A DNA stretch of 64,000 bases from Crossaster papposus (GCA_037893245.1 JBAIAA010000650.1:62001-126000), one strand, 5' to 3'; numbered from the stretch's first letter, positions 1 through 13,103 are shown. The notes: generated from the letters alone by a model not told the origin. Translations and numbers: made by a program.

Positions 1-509
1 CTTCTTCAACAAATCACGAGGTAGTTTATATACAAGGGAGTTGAGAAACCGAAGTAAACTATAGCCCCGAAGTTTCATTTTCGAAGGTGTGATGCCGGCA
101 ACTTAATTACAGAATATAAATACCCCGTGGGTTTTGGTTTCCAAGACTTGGATTTTAGAAACGCCGGACCGAGTAACTGAACGCGACTGCAATTACGCTG
201 CCTGATCCCACAGAAAGCTGTTTTGTCAATGCATAATGTATCCGCGGGTTTTACTCAGTAGTTATGCAACTCAATTTGCTGTAGTTCAAAAAAGGGCTCG
301 GCGGTTGACAACTATATCAGCCATAAACTATATAGGCCTAGGCCTTGAAAACTATCTCAGTGATCGATATTAGATTTATTTTCAAAAACAACAGAGCTGC
401 GCACACCGTGATCTGTTATTCCAAAACAGACTCAGTGATGAGTCGCACGGTAATATTTCACAGGTTCTTCTTTTGATCTAGTATTTATAGGTACCCAAGG
501 GCAGTTTAT
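1..509. other. Intergenic, nothing recognised
   Basis: AT-rich DNA without a supported gene or repeat. It includes one of several TATAGGCCTA words that recur through the window. Confidence 0.5.
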
Positions 510-748
510 TATGGTAGCCCTGAACGGACAAAACCGGTCGTGAATAATTTTTTTGCGACCGCGACTAGTCGTGAATATTTGTTTGTGACGTCGTGAATAA
601 TTATGTTTGCGACGTCGTGATAGTTATGTTCGCGACGTCGTGAATATTTTTACGACTAGCTGTGAACTAAATTCACGTCGTAGCAAAATGTATTCACGAG
701 GTTGCCAAAAATATTCACGACCGGCTATGTCCCTTCAGGGCCACCATA
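510..748. mobile_element. Foldback element with GACGTCGTGAATA sub-repeats
   Basis: Terminal inverted repeats start TATGGTRGCCCTGAA and continue into GGACA and CCGGTCGTGAATA. The right end at 728-748 is the reverse complement. The interior has short repeats of GCGACGTCGTGAAT in both orientations. Looks like a 239-bp non-autonomous DNA transposon (MITE). No coding capacity. Confidence 0.7.
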
Positions 749-2544
749 GTTTACCCATTCCTATAGGGTGGTTTTTGACGGGTGATAAAACTCCAACTAA
801 ACACGTGTTTGCATAAAATAGGGACTCCTATATAAAATCTGCCCCCTTTTAGCCTTTTATTGGTTGAACCGTCACTCGGCATGCGCAGTAGAAATATTGG
901 TCTGAATTTGGCTTCGGCCATTATCACCGCTATGCCCTAGCTCAGCCGGCTTTAAAGGTGCTTGTTTAAAACTCGCCCAGTGCATAATTATTCCCTTTAT
1001 AGCAACGAATTCACAACAGATGTGCTCATCTCTTTAATAATTGATTATAATTGGGCGATATATAACTATTGCTCGTGTCACATTGTCTTACACCCAATTA
1101 AGACAGGCGTTCCAGAGTTGCACCGAACCAAACTAGAATCAAGTCGATTCCGAGTCGTGCTGTCGACTCAGACTCGAGTAGTCGATCTTTTTGATATCGG
1201 ACTTTTGGCGGATTCAATTCACTCATTTGGGTCGGGTTCGACTTTAAAACTCCTGTCTAAACCGGTATTAACATATTAGGGCTATGTGACAATTTCATAT
1301 CACACACTGTCTTGATACATTATCGCAACAGAACTCATAACAGCCGTCAAATGTAATGAATTATTTCCCCGATACAAGTGGTCTGGTACATGGTATTAAA
1401 GAGAGGAAAATGTTACAAATCATTGCTCCGTTTGATTAAGTGCAGCGGACAGGTCGCCAGCTGGCCATTGTTTTAATTACATTACTTCGAGAATTCACGA
1501 CGCCAGAAGGCAAATATAATTAGAGCAATGGAAAGATGCTTCAGGTATTAGCTGGAGAGACAAGAAAATACACGTGCCGCGCAGTGACTATATCGCATGA
1601 ATGGGGTTTGTGCCTTCCATAGCGCTGGGCGTTTTGGTGCTGGACTCACTTTGACCTATGAACCTTTATAGTATACCATTGCCAGTTGTGCATTTTGATC
1701 GTTTCAAGCAGCAAAACTACTCAGAATTTGAAGAACGGTGCTGGACGAAATGTTAGTTCTGTGAATGCTGTATATATTCCAAGAAAATTAAATCTGATGT
1801 CGTATTGGTTAAATCACGGAGGAATACCTCCGTGGTTAAATGAACTAAAACTATTGCGCTTCCCTCGCGGCCGGGCTCACGTTTGCCGTGCCGTTTCCGG
1901 CAGGATTTGATGGATTAGCTGTGTACGTGACACGTCGGCTATACATGCACCGTACTCCGGAAAACGATAGGGTTCGTTGGTGCGGCTGCTTCGGTTGACT
2001 GTCTCTTTGTGTTCAGACTGTCAGAAACTGTTTATGGTTTGCCTTCATTTTGATTCAAAGTATTTATTTATTATAAGGAATTGACAAAAATCTTAATTGA
2101 CCGTAAGAGCATTCACGAGTGATAAACTAATTAAGCATTGTCGATGACATGAACCATTTTTAATATACGACGACTTTAATTGTTTTGAGAAGATAGAGTT
2201 GACGTATATAGTTACATGTGTAGTATTTGCTTATATATTTCTGTCACTGCAACAAACCAATCTCGGTCCATCCCTAATTTGACAAAGATTTTCCAGTAAA
2301 ATAGATGTATCTATAATGATGACCTTAGGATTTTACGGTCGAACGTCGTACAGCAAATAGTACCACAATTCTACCGTGTTTTTTTTACGGCTGGTCGAGT
2401 CACACCAAAATACTGATTTGATATCCGTACAGAATACTTAGGCGGTTAATGTTACATCTTCTGTTACACTACCGGCAATTCACTTCTTATATCAAATGTT
2501 GAAATATATAATGTAAGACTGAGGAAATTATAACGCAAAACGGC
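749..2544. other. Intergenic, nothing recognised
   Basis: No ORF here matches a family I recognise. The longest (962-1279, 105 codons) has no visible domain and an AT-rich, noncoding look. Confidence 0.5.
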
Positions 2545-3154
2545 GTACGTATCCCGTACGCGTATCAAATTTAATGGTCCCTAATATATTTTTGATGCCC
2601 TCACGTCACACGAGTTTAATCATTGTGGAACTGAGATCGCGAAAAACACCAGCACAGTCGCCAAATCCATCACGCTGTCATGTTTGTTCGCAGCGTTTGG
2701 CATCATTAAACCAAAGTCACTCAAAGGTCTCGATGGCTTTCATGATTTTCGCCGCCCGTCGGTTTTCATTCCGATTGTCATGTCTATATTGACACTGCTA
2801 TTCAAATGTCGTTAAAATGTCGTCAAAATGCCATTTTTGTTATCGCTGGTAAATGATTTGATATCATCATCCTGAGCTAACCATCGACTGAGTTATGTAT
2901 TGGCCTGAAGTTGTGAATAACCGTATTATCGATTTGGAGTCAATTCAGCGATGGAGTGTTTGGATGGCTTAGATGAATGTAGCAGCCACTGAGCTTCAAG
3001 GCCTGTTTGACTGCCATATTTTTCATGTGTTATAGCAGTGGGTGCTATAGTTACGGATGACGCGATAGAAGCACTGTCTGAATATCAGATTATCGAGGTC
3101 AAGATGCGATAAACTGTGCTGCCAAGTATCTGTTCGGCAAGATGTATTTATTAG

Positions 3155-3395
3155 GGATCATTAGATTTGATACGCACACGAGATACGCATATGCGGCATG
3201 AGAAAAGAATCGCCTATTAAATCGCCATTTTGTGTGATAATTTCATCAGTTTTACATTGTACATTTCAACATTTTGAGATGAGATGTAAATTGAAGACAG
3301 TGTACAAGATGACAAATAACGCAAAATGGTAATTTAATAGACGGTTTTTTTCGAGCCGCATCCCGTACGCGTATCAACATCGAATGGTCCATATT
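3155..3395. mobile_element. Foldback element with CCCGTACGCGTATC ends; half copy at 2545-2585
   Basis: The right end reads GCATCCCGTACGCGTATCAA followed by CGAATGGTCC, and the left end at 3158-3200 is its diverged reverse complement. A second copy of the same end in direct orientation lies at 2549-2585. Inside, GCCTATTAAATCGCCATTTT and its inverted partner form a further stem. Probably a small DNA transposon plus a fragment. Confidence 0.55.
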
Positions 3396-4390
3396 CTTAC
3401 ACTTAAATCCTCTCTCGTCTGTCCGTCTAAATGTATGACAGGGGAAATAACTGTTATATTAATTTATACGAGTTTGACCCGTTCGTAATAAGAGAAATAC
3501 TCGGTCCTCCATCTTCACTGTCAGTAGTAAATCTTCATGCAGCAATTTATTCCGCCTGTCTTCCATAACGACGTGCTGTTCCCTTTCCAGTGGGAATGGT
3601 ACAAAAGGGTAGGTCTATTTCTTTTACAGTGTAACATAAATACCCTGTTCATTTTAACTATACTCCGGAACATCTCATATCTCTTTTTTTATTCTGATGT
3701 TAGTATACATTTTGTTATTCATTTTATTGCAAGATTTATTTCAATTCGTATAATCTGCAAAGACGTAGCGCTAAAGTTACCACATATTTGTCTCTGACAT
3801 ATACGCAGATATTCATTACGCTTGGACGAAGGTTCGGCATAATTATGTAGCACGAAGGGTTGGAGCATTAGCTTCGATAATCTCGCCATTTTTTCTCAAA
3901 ACGTTCATTTCACCATCGGTATGCATGATGCACCATGCTAGCTCCACGTTCACCAATTTGAGGAAAAGCATATAAAAGGGCGCCCCCTATTGCCGAATTG
4001 CTAATGGCCGTCGCCACCGGTTAGTGGTTCCTTGGCCCCTAATAAACCGTTCGCCGCGCCTGCAGGATGGCTAGTTTTGTCTAAGTAACCATGGTCTAAC
4101 TGTAAACAATTCTCTCCTTTCGGCTTTGCCCGTACCCAATCAGCCAAGCCCTCTATAGTTGCCGATATGTATCGCAACGAAGCGATCGGTTAATGCAAAG
4201 GGAGATATATACGAGGATTCCAAACAAGCTCCGTAAGAATTAGCGATGCTAATTCGGAACGACAGCCCGATGGATCGAGCTAATTCGCCCGCCTGTCGGA
4301 CGGCATGCGCCGGGCCCCCGTACTGATTGAATTAATAAGGAAAGACCAATATATCGCTCTGCGTGGATTCGCTGAGGGGATTGAGTGAGT
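3396..4390. other. Intergenic, nothing recognised
   Basis: No gene or repeat that I can support. Confidence 0.45.
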
Positions 4391-4645
4391 GGCCGGCTTG
4401 GGACGGGCTCGGGCTTGCTCTGTGACCGATGCCCCCCAGGGTCAATGTTCCACTTGGAAGGTATCCAGCTTGCTTGCGTGCCACAGGTTGGTGGGTGGTA
4501 TGGTGGTGAATACCCCCAGCGAATGCACTCCGTGTGATGGCCGGGGTTCGAGTCCCAGTGCTTGCTATAGTCAGTTAGGGTACACACTGCGACTCGACCT
4601 TCTTGACCTAATGACTCGACTCGACTCGAGTAAACAAATCCAGTG
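4391..4645 (+). mobile_element. SINE-like sequence with tRNA box B and ACTCG tail
   Basis: GGGGTTCGAGTCCC at 4543-4557 matches a pol III B box, and the sequence ends in an ACTCG-rich simple tail (GACTCGACTCGACTCGAG). An A box is not convincing, so this may be a 5'-truncated SINE. It may also be a fragment of a larger repeat. Confidence 0.4.
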
Positions 4646-4671
4646 AGTCATTACAAATCTATATCATTATG

Positions 4672-4801
4672 ATACACTGTCGACATATATTAGTCAAAAT
4701 AACGTAAATTAGCCATGAGGCATCATTTTAACTAATGTCTGTTCAAATGATGCCTCAAATGACTAATTCACGGTATTTTGACTAACATGTTGACAGTGTA
4801 T
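4672..4801. mobile_element. Short palindromic MITE (ACACTGTC ends); half copy at 32935-33022
   Basis: The left end ATACACTGTCGACATATATT and right end TGTTGACAGTGTAT are inverted repeats. The stem includes TTAGTCAAAATA and GATGCCTCA in both orientations. The second, half copy ends TGTTGACAGTGTATAG near 33022. About 130 bp, no coding capacity. Confidence 0.7.
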
Positions 4802-5944
4802 ACATACATGTACAATCTCCGACGGCACGGGCAGATAGATCAGTCTATAAACATGGCATAAGTATAGGGCAATAATAAGTATATACATGTACCATCTCAT
4901 TATGCCAGGCCAATATACATCATAGTACCACAGCCTATACCATCCTCCCGATAATATAACAATATTAGGGCGTCCCTTTTTATTTCTGCGGTTCTCATTT
5001 CAGACCGACCCTATTCTGGCCTTCCCGACCTAAGACAATCTGGAACCCCTATTCACACAAAAAATAGCAAATAATAAAAACATTAATAGTAAATTCACAA
5101 AATCCGGCTCTGTGTTATTTGAAAGCTGATGGGTACAACAATACAACAACATATGGAATCTCAGAAGATGAAAAGATGCATTTTGTCGCCTGTCATCATA
5201 GGTGTCTATAGTATACCTTCATTACTGCCACTACAGCTACAACGTTCGTGTGCCGCTACGGACAGATATAACCCAAGTCAACTGCATCTTGTCAAAAATG
5301 GTTTATTTGTCTGCAGTGAAATCCGGGAGTGATATCAAATCATAATAAACTCACAATAAACAAAACTAGAGATAATACACACTTCTCATCATTTTAATTT
5401 AGCCATCTATTCAGGTGGAACCGCAATTTTTTGATTCGTTCACGTTTTTACTTTGGTTTTGACCCACCTGCCCAACTACAAGCCGGCACAAAAATATGAG
5501 AACCATATAGAAATAGGCCATAATGCCTTGATCGTAAAACCCATAGGCGTACGGTTAAAATAATTGGTGGTAATGATCAGCACGTCTGCTTCAATACTAT
5601 CCGCCATTATCCCCCAAAATGTTCGTGGAGAGTATTTTTAGCAAGTCAATTGAACATCTTCCTTACGGTGCTGACCAAGGATAAGTGCAAAGTAATTTAA
5701 AAAACAGTAGCGATTCAGATATGGTATTTGGCCGAGTATGGGCTTTATTCACGAGTCAACCATATTATATTGAAAATGAGGTAAAAATATTCATTTTTGG
5801 AACTTGAGAATACAAATGAAAGCAATGACCTAAAGTTAATTAGAAATTATTACCAGTCTTATAATGGTGAATAATTTAAAATTTGTGATTAAACATGTTA
5901 TTAAAAGTGAGGATAGAATGCAAAACAAGTCTGGCATCATCTCA

Positions 5945-6150
5945 TTCAACAGTTTGCTTAGCAGAAGAAAAAAAATTGCTCAGTAAAAACAGATTACCAG
6001 CCAAATCTCCATGCTTTTCATGCTAAGTAAAAACCAGCTGAATACCACTTACAAACAATACACCTGAACATTTGGTTTGTGAGTAAGTTTTGGGCAAGAA
6101 ATAATTTTCTTGCTAAGCAAAAGTTGTGTGCTTAGCAGCTCATAATTTCT
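5945..6150. mobile_element. CTTAGCAGC-type MITE, copy 1
   Basis: Related to 8925-9153 throughout (shared ATTACCAGCCAAA, TGCTAAG, AAAACCAGCTG, ACATTTGGTTTGT, GCTTAGCAGCTC). Left end more diverged. The interior alternates TGCTTAG and CTAAGCA words, giving many alternative hairpins. Confidence 0.65.
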
Positions 6151-6250
6151 AAAATACATTTAGGGAATACAACCAAAAACGGCTTCCTCTTGAATATAGT
6201 CCAAGAGGTACGACGAAAAAATATACATGTAATTGGTTTTGTAATAACCT

Positions 6251-6269
6251 GGGGGGGGGGGGGGGGGGG
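6251..6269. repeat. Poly-G run, 19 bases
   Basis: Homopolymer of G. Length may be unreliable in an assembly. Similar runs are at 29910-29934 and 51070-51091. Confidence 0.9.
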
Positions 6270-6305
6270 TTGCAGTTAAGATGGGATGGTAGTTGAAGAA
6301 CTGTT

Positions 6306-6482
6306 ATGTGACCCAGCACGAGTAAATGAGACACTTTGAGGCAAAAATGAAAATTGAGATTTTTATTTCATCATTTAAAGCTTGTTTATCATTTAAAGCT
6401 TGTTTAGCTTTAAATGATGAAATCAAAATCTCTATTTTCATTTTTGTCTCAAAGTGTCTCATTTACTCGTGCTGGGTCACAT
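6306..6482. mobile_element. Near-perfect palindrome GTGACCCAGCACGAG, copy 1
   Basis: Arms start GTGACCCAGCACGAGTAAAT and meet at repeated ATTTAAAGCTTGTTT. The right arm is the reverse complement with few differences. The same element occurs at 31358-31513. As RNA it would form a hairpin of about 80 base pairs. Foldback transposon, no coding capacity. Confidence 0.8.
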
Positions 6483-6925
6483 ATTCTTCGTGAGCAAGAG
6501 TTTGTAATGTGTCGTATGCAGTTCTGGTCCAGCTTGTTTCAAAATTGAAAAAAATCTTAAATGCTTTTGACAAAGAAGCTTTTTGATGCGTACCTACCGA
6601 TGTGCTGGGAACAATGCTGTGAAAACACAACCTGTGTAAAGCACGGCGTCTGTTATTGCTCAGCGTTCTACCATAATTGTTTTATATTCAATTTTCTGCC
6701 GGTGTTGGCGCCGGCTGAACTAATATTTCCGTTGTTTTGTCGCGGCAGTTGTGCCATTTAACGCGCAGAGTTTAGACGGATGTTATACACGGAGATTAAT
6801 TTAAGAGCTAGGACCTTTTTTTTGGAGAGTTACATATAAATCCACACAGTTTTTGTTCTTCTCATAACTTGTCTAAATTAACGACATAATAGGAAGCTTT
6901 GTATGCCAATCGTTATATTATTTAA

Positions 6926-7204
6926 AGGGATCGTATACGTTAGGTAATTACTCCAAAAATTAATGGCAATACAAACTTACTCGGTAAGAAGTACAGCAGC
7001 TTTGGATAGTATAATGCATTTTTAGAAACTGTTCACTTCGAAGTACTGCGGTTATGGGAAAAGATATTACTTTTTATCCCCAAAAAAATTGAATCTGAGA
7101 AGCGTTACTGTAGTGACGTTTCTCAGATTGTGTATTCCAATGCAGATTATTCTTCCTGCGTAGACATAACCCCTCCAGATTTTCGGCAATATCTCAAAAT
7201 CGCT
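6926..7204. mobile_element. TTAA-flanked MITE family A, truncated copy
   Basis: Starts TTAA|AGGGATCGTATACGTTAGG and is closely related to 17738-18133 until CTCAAAATCGCT, where similarity stops. The right end is missing. TTAA target and AGGG-type ends suggest a piggyBac-like non-autonomous element. Confidence 0.75.
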
Positions 7205-8924
7205 CGCAAACGCTGTTGACAGTATTTTGTTCAAGTGGGAAAGACCCGCGTAACCCACAGATCAACTTATGATGAACGCGGATGATGAGCGTTCCTTGCT
7301 TCACGCACCGTCGCTCGTGGTTAACTGTGATATAAGGGAAGAACGGTTGCGGCAGACCGCTTTGTAAGTCAATTTCTCTCGGGACCGGCCGAGCGAGGAT
7401 GAAATCTCTATAAAACTACGGACTCCATGCATGGACACACCATTAGATGATGATGATGAAAAACGAAGAAGTCTTAGGGTACACTGACTTGCCACGACCC
7501 GCTTAAAAGATTCCCAGAAGGAACGCATGGTAGTTAGACCGTGAGGCGAAACCACCAGGGTTGATTAAGATCATAAGATGTATAGCTACGGTGACAGGTA
7601 CATCAGAACTTAATGAAAAATTGTGTTTTAATAGAAAAAGAAGAAGGATATGGCAGGTTAATGCTAACATGCTGTGCGGTTGGGTGGCGCGGGGACATGT
7701 ACGTACATAGATATAGATGCCAATGATACTAAGGCAGGTGGCACGGCACGCCTGACATCTGACCGGTCGGTCCGGGACAGCGCTGGTCAATCTTGCCATG
7801 GAAGGCTGAAATTAAGAAGGGCAGCCTATCAGGAAAGAGGGGAAAAAAGCTCTCCAACCAAACGGTGATGAACCACCGAGTACATGTACTCTTGCAATAG
7901 TGCATGATCTGGTCCGTCTAGTCACCTTCGGTCTGCACCAGCGAAAAATAAAAAGTTCGGTGGCTCGACCAAAAACAACCAACTGTAGATTTTGAAATTG
8001 TATAGCATGCTCATTTTCCCCTTCGAATGGCGAAACAAAAAGGCGAGCTGCAATTAATTGCGAAACAGTCTCTTCTGGCGTCGTCACTACGTACAATAGC
8101 CCGTAGGTTTGAATGAATTCAACAAGAACATTCACGTTTCCAAAGCTTGCAAATTTAATCTCCCTATATAAAGCTTTCTGCGCCAAAAGCATTAAAAAAG
8201 AAATCACAATCTATACGGATTGTTGTTGACTATACGGTCATAAACCTTCATTCAAGCAAGGTTGTTTTCATCACCTATTTTTTGTTACTTGCAAATATTA
8301 CAATACAAAATTTAGTCCGCTGTTCCATTAGCAGTTTTGTTGACATAAAAATGAAAGGAAAACAAATTCCATATATTTGGCAAGTAGACTTCAGACATGT
8401 ATAACAGCATAGCAATACCCATGTACCGAGCTTCTGAAATTATACTGGTTGCTGTGTTGTTTTTTCCGACGATTTTACCTCACCAGGCTGCAAGAATCTC
8501 GCTGGCCTATTTTGCAAGCAGAGTAGACCTAGTATTTAAATTAGTTAACCATGTAACGCCATGAGTGCACCGACACATTCCACGGGCATATGACTCTGCA
8601 TATACCCTTAATGCGATATTCGGGCAGTGTTTAATGGCAGCCGAGGTGAAGTCTTGAATTATTGACGTAAAAGAATGTGCTCGCCAATATAATGAGCTCG
8701 GAGCGAAATGCCTCCTCGTGAAATTTAACCCACGCTGTTCACCTTTAAAAATGGATATGTCAGAGGACCCGAGGGTAAGAGATTCTAGTTTTTTCCCCTC
8801 TCTGGGGTAAGCTTCTTTGCATAGAAACCAATCGTGTGTGTTGGCATGATCCAGCCGGTTTATAAAGTATCGAGTTCTCTATCGGGCCATCCTGCGTTAC
8901 CTATCCATTTCACAGTATCGCTGG
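7205..8924. other. Intergenic, nothing recognised
   Basis: Several ORFs of 60-131 codons on both strands, none recognisable. The largest, minus 7812-8207, has no domain I know and no flanking gene signals. Confidence 0.4.
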
Positions 8925-9153
8925 GGCCATTCCATAGAGCTGCCAAGCACACCTCAAGCAGAAAACAAGTATTGTTCAGTAAGAACAAGTTACCAGCCAA
9001 AACCTCAAGTGCTTTTGATGCTAAGCAAAAACCAGCTGTATACCATTTACAAACAATATACATGAACATTTGGTTTGTTAGTAAGTTTTGGCCAAGAAAT
9101 AAATGTTCGTGCTATAGGCAAATTTGTGTGCTTAGCAGCGCCATGAAATTGGC
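8925..9153. mobile_element. CTTAGCAGC-type MITE, copy 2
   Basis: Ends GGCCATTCCATAGAGCTGCC and GCTTAGCAGCGCCATGAAAT are inverted repeats. The interior matches 5945-6150. Related pieces: 17098-17145 (one end) and 26836-27093 (diverged full element). Confidence 0.7.
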
Positions 9154-10562
9154 ACTATAGCTAACCACCAAGTCCCTTCCCGACTGTACACCTTGTGTAC
9201 ACTGCCGCCGCATTCATCGATCCCCGTAAACATAATATGCCCAGGGATACCTGCGAGAGGTCCAGCATCAACATTGTCTCCAAGTCTTCGTAATTGGCCC
9301 GATCTGTTTCTCTCTTCTCGTTTGCTTTCTTGGTCCCCCCCCCCCTCCCTTGCGGGCCTTGTATGCATCTGAACTGTCTGCAATATAAACGAAGCGGACA
9401 GTGAACCACGCAGCTAATACCGACTCTACAATTTGAGATGAAGATTTAGATATCAGCTCTTCTTCTTATCACAATGATTTCTGAATTCCAATCCAATGTT
9501 CTAAACAGACTCTGGTAGCTAGTGACGCAAGTCAAAAATTGTCAGACAGACTTGTCCAAGGGGAATTTTTAAAACCTTTGCTTCGTCTTCGGCTTCGCCT
9601 CCGATTTCTGAATCACTGAGAAAACAAAATAGAAATTGAAGCCCGTTGTACTTTCAAAAACATTCAATCGATTGATATGAACCAACAAGTTGTTTTATTT
9701 CTATTATTTTCTTCACTTAATTTAGTGCAATCTGTTGCAAAGAGTTATCATCATTGGAGACATTTGTGTTAACGTTTGCAAAGCTTGCCCCAAAACTGTT
9801 CCTCCATCTTGAAACCGTGACGTAAACTCGCGACGGTGACTAAGAAACCATAAGCCGGGGCTAGGTTGATCCAGTTAGACTAGCTAGTCAAACCACATAG
9901 CGTTCGAGTGACAACTAGAGCGTTCGAGTGACAATATAGATAATGGTATGGTTAAGTCTAGTCGATCTAGTTGCCCAAACGAACATGCTCAATGTTGGCA
10001 TACATATTGGTCGAAGGAGCATGGAGCGCGCTTGCTACCTAAGCGTGACACGGGCGCGCGAGGTTGGTGCCCCTGCTGAAAATGACTGCCGCCAGATGAT
10101 AAGTCAACCGCCAACGTCAATTTCTTTTTACCGTTAGCTCATAGTACATACAAGAAGACAACTGGTTAAGGTTAAGGTAATGCGACACCAAGCACGCTAC
10201 TGACATTCTCTTCTTGTTGAGTGTTCACCTAGTCAATAAACGATCGAGTTCGAGTGAAGCAGGAGACTTTATCTCCGCCGTTCAAGTCCTCCTGTAAGTT
10301 GTGGTCCAGTCCCTTGACCCGTGGTTTGGAATTTCAGTGCCGGAGACGACAGCCGGCGCGCGCGATGCATGCAACAAGCATTAGTAATTCCAGCGCTACA
10401 CTCTGATGGATGTTGTATTATGCATGCGCTGATTTTCACCCAGTGTCGTTATATATGAATTCCGCTATCTTGCATAATGAACTTGCTTACCGATGGTCCA
10501 ATTCATCATAAACCTTAAACGAAATAATGTCCCCTAAAAGTTGACACCGACGAAGCAGTATT
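9154..10562. other. Intergenic, nothing recognised
   Basis: No supported gene or repeat. Includes two adjacent GCGTTCGAGTGACAA words near 9901 and 9920. Confidence 0.4.
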
Positions 10563-10694
10563 CGACCGTAGTTGTAATTACCGATAAACCGTATTTTGTA
10601 CGGTGAAAAGACTGTCAACTATGCCACTCTACAGTCTAACCTTTCACCGTAAAAAAAATACGCGTTATCGGTAAATACAACTGCGGTCCGACCG
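10563..10694. mobile_element. Inverted repeat with CGACCGTAGTTG ends
   Basis: Left arm CGACCGTAGTTGTAATTACC and right arm ending ACTGCGGTCCGACCG are reverse complements over about 50 bases with a central ACTGTCAAC region. Small foldback element. Confidence 0.6.
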
Positions 10695-11372
10695 TAAAAA
10701 AAACCCCACAAAACAGTCGAATTCTAGCATCTCGCTGCACGGCAACTTTCTGTCGATCGTAGTTACGGAATTTATTTTACCGTGCATGTAACAACACCCT
10801 TACTCGTTAATTGAGAGAAAAAAACCTAAAATCAAATCAGCTATACATTCCAATCTACCGTTGAATTCCAAATGACTGCAAACCTTAAAACTATACTACA
10901 AAACTATACTACAGTTAGTGAATAATTTTTTTTTTTTAAAGTCGAATCTTTTTGATTGCAGAAAACAGACAAAGATTATTTCGTCTTTCGCTGCTAGGAT
11001 AACCCTGCTAAATGCGGCGGGAGCCAGGCTGGCTGCAGTGAATATTAAACTCTAATCCCCATCAACTAACACACGACCGTTGTATTACTTTTATTATTTT
11101 ATATAGGTTTTTAAAATCAGGGTAGTTATAAGGCACGCTGCAACCGTTTATTCAAACATCTACACTATAGAGACTCCGAACAAATACTAATTTGGCCTTA
11201 TACCATATTTTATTCATAGCCTTTGTTTTTATACATCTACATTCAGGTCATTGCTATTGTCACAATTTGTTTTAGAGGCGAGCTGGCTATAAATATATCC
11301 TGATGAATTACTTAGAGGTTTTGTGGTCATTCAAGCGCATGCAGCGGCTTTCGTAAAAAATACTCGGCTTAA

Positions 11373-11696
11373 AGGTCGTATAATACAATATTGGTAATTG
11401 CTTGAATTACCAGAAATGGGTTGTATTTTACAGTAAATATCGTCTAACCGACCTGTCTGAACTTGTATGGATGCCCCCAAAAAGCAAAAAAGAACGGCGT
11501 TCGTTTTCAACCGGCGTCGGGCAGTTGTTTTTCTTGTTCCTGTTTTTTCGCATTTTTTTAATTTTTATTTAATTTAACAGGATATGCAATCATTCTGGAT
11601 GCCTAGAATCATTATTTACTTTCAAATAAGTAAAACATTTCTTAATAATTTGGTAGTAAAAAAGAAGAAGATATCTGCAAATGGTGTATCCTACCT
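11373..11696. mobile_element. TTAA-flanked MITE family B, copy 1
   Basis: TTAA on both sides (11369-11372 and 11697-11700), with ends AGGTCGTATAATACAATATT and GGTGTATCCTACCT as imperfect inverted repeats. Shares AATGGTGTATCCT, GGATGCCTAGA and TTCAAATAAGTAA with 13576-13937. Non-autonomous, piggyBac-like by target site. Confidence 0.75.
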
Positions 11697-11859
11697 TTAA
11701 GAATGTAATGTGTTGTGTCTAAGATCTCAGAGTATCGTTTAATTTATGTTTTTTAGCGGCAACATCTTATCACAAATTCTCCAGAAAAGTCGTAGTTAAT
11801 TTAGCTGTATGCATTTGAAACGAGGAGAAAAAAATCTTGCAATCGATGTTATCTTGAGT

Positions 11860-12720
11860 TTAGAGAAACCCATATAGCGCCCTCTTTGCTGAAAGCTCAA
11901 AACAGGTGGTCGATCTTAATAATAACCGCGCGCACTTTTTGGGTGGGTATACTACTTCACGATTTCTCCACGGCTGGGCGGGACCTGCATCATATCCATG
12001 CACGGAAGCACACGCATCTGGCAACGAATTTCCACAAGGTCGGCCGTCAGTGCAATATCTACAGCAAAACTCGGTTTCTCTTAATTTCATTTCTGTCTCC
12101 GGTACCGTGCTTAAAACAACAGAATTCTGGACGGAGAACCATCTGTTAGAAATACGGTATTCATACGCTCTCTCTTGTGCCGCTGTGCGGTCGACGAATC
12201 CAAACGAAACACGGTTTCGTTTCATTTCGTCCGTTTGTCACGAAGTTCATCACTCGTGTTTGCTATCGTCTATAGTGTAATATGCCTTCAACGAATTTGG
12301 CATTCGGCGTTTCATTTTAAACCCTCTGTTATGCGTCAAACGCTTTGTAATGGACCAACGGTTTGGGAGGAAGATTTGTTCAGCAACTCTCCGGACTTCT
12401 GATAGATCATAGCGAGATGGCCACAGTGTGTGTTTAAACGTACAAGGATCGTTCGGCACAGTTGCGTATGAATCACAATCACAATCGATTATCTTTTCTG
12501 AAGGGGGAAAGAACTCGACGAATGTGGACGAAACGGATGTTCGCAGTGTCCTATTTGCGTCCCCTTCTGAACTTTCTGGTTTTATTTTAGGCACAGTTAG
12601 GGCCTACCGGAAAACTAAACACAACGACGCTACTGAGATTTCCACTGAGAAAGACCCAAATGACGATCGGAGTGGGTTAATCAAAAACGCAGATAGAGTC
12701 TAAATTTGAGGAAGGACTCG
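11860..12720. other. Unresolved region with overlapping ORFs on both strands
   Basis: Frames of 75-124 codons overlap on both strands across 860 bases (for example minus 12250-12594 and 11860-12225, plus 11906-12280 and 12428-12703). None resembles a family I know. The stretch is less AT-rich than its surroundings and sits 320 bases before the receptor start codon. It could be an unrecognised exon pair on the minus strand, an untranslated exon, or a transposon remnant. I do not call a gene here. Confidence 0.3.
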
Positions 12721-13039
12721 ATAATTTGTCTCATTTTTTTAAAGTTTTCCTCGACCGCTTGAACTCGTTTTAATGGTTTCGACGTCTCCACTCACCTATA
12801 CTAACAATCCCGGGCATCCGATACTTACGATCGATGGTGCTGTGAGATATCGGATCCGCGCCGTGGAAGGAAATTAGTAGAAATTTCGCAGGTATAACGA
12901 GTGGGTAAACATCGGTAACATAATTGCCTTGCGAAGAATCCTGCAACAGAGACATCAAAAGAAAGACAGTTGTTTTGCGGGGCACGGGATTGACGAGTGA
13001 TCGGGATCTGTTTACCCCAGCCGGGGTCTGTGAGGTGCG
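12721..13039 (+). promoter_or_regulatory. Probable 5' UTR and promoter region of the receptor gene
   Basis: Sequence immediately before the start codon. No upstream ATG-led frame of note overlaps the start, and I could not identify a clear TATA box or initiator. An additional non-coding first exon further upstream cannot be excluded. Confidence 0.3.
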
Positions 13040-13103
13040 ATGACGATGGAACGAAGGGTTGCTGTACTGTTATTTAGTCTGACGGCACTGCGGTTTATCG
13101 CAG
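13040..13103 (+). CDS. Exon 1: start codon and signal peptide
   Basis: ATG at 13040 followed by a second in-frame ATG at 13046. The peptide has a short basic n-region (MTMERR), a hydrophobic core (VAVLFSLTAL) and small residues near the end (IAG), typical of a secretory signal peptide. The second ATG has the stronger context (A at -3, G at +4), so translation may start there. The exon ends CAG|GTAAGT in phase 1, matching exon 2. Upstream untranslated sequence and the transcription start were not resolved. Confidence 0.78.

Noticed and set aside
7812-8207. 131-codon open frame on the minus strand
   Set aside because: No family recognised and no supporting signals. A single-exon gene cannot be excluded but I cannot support one.
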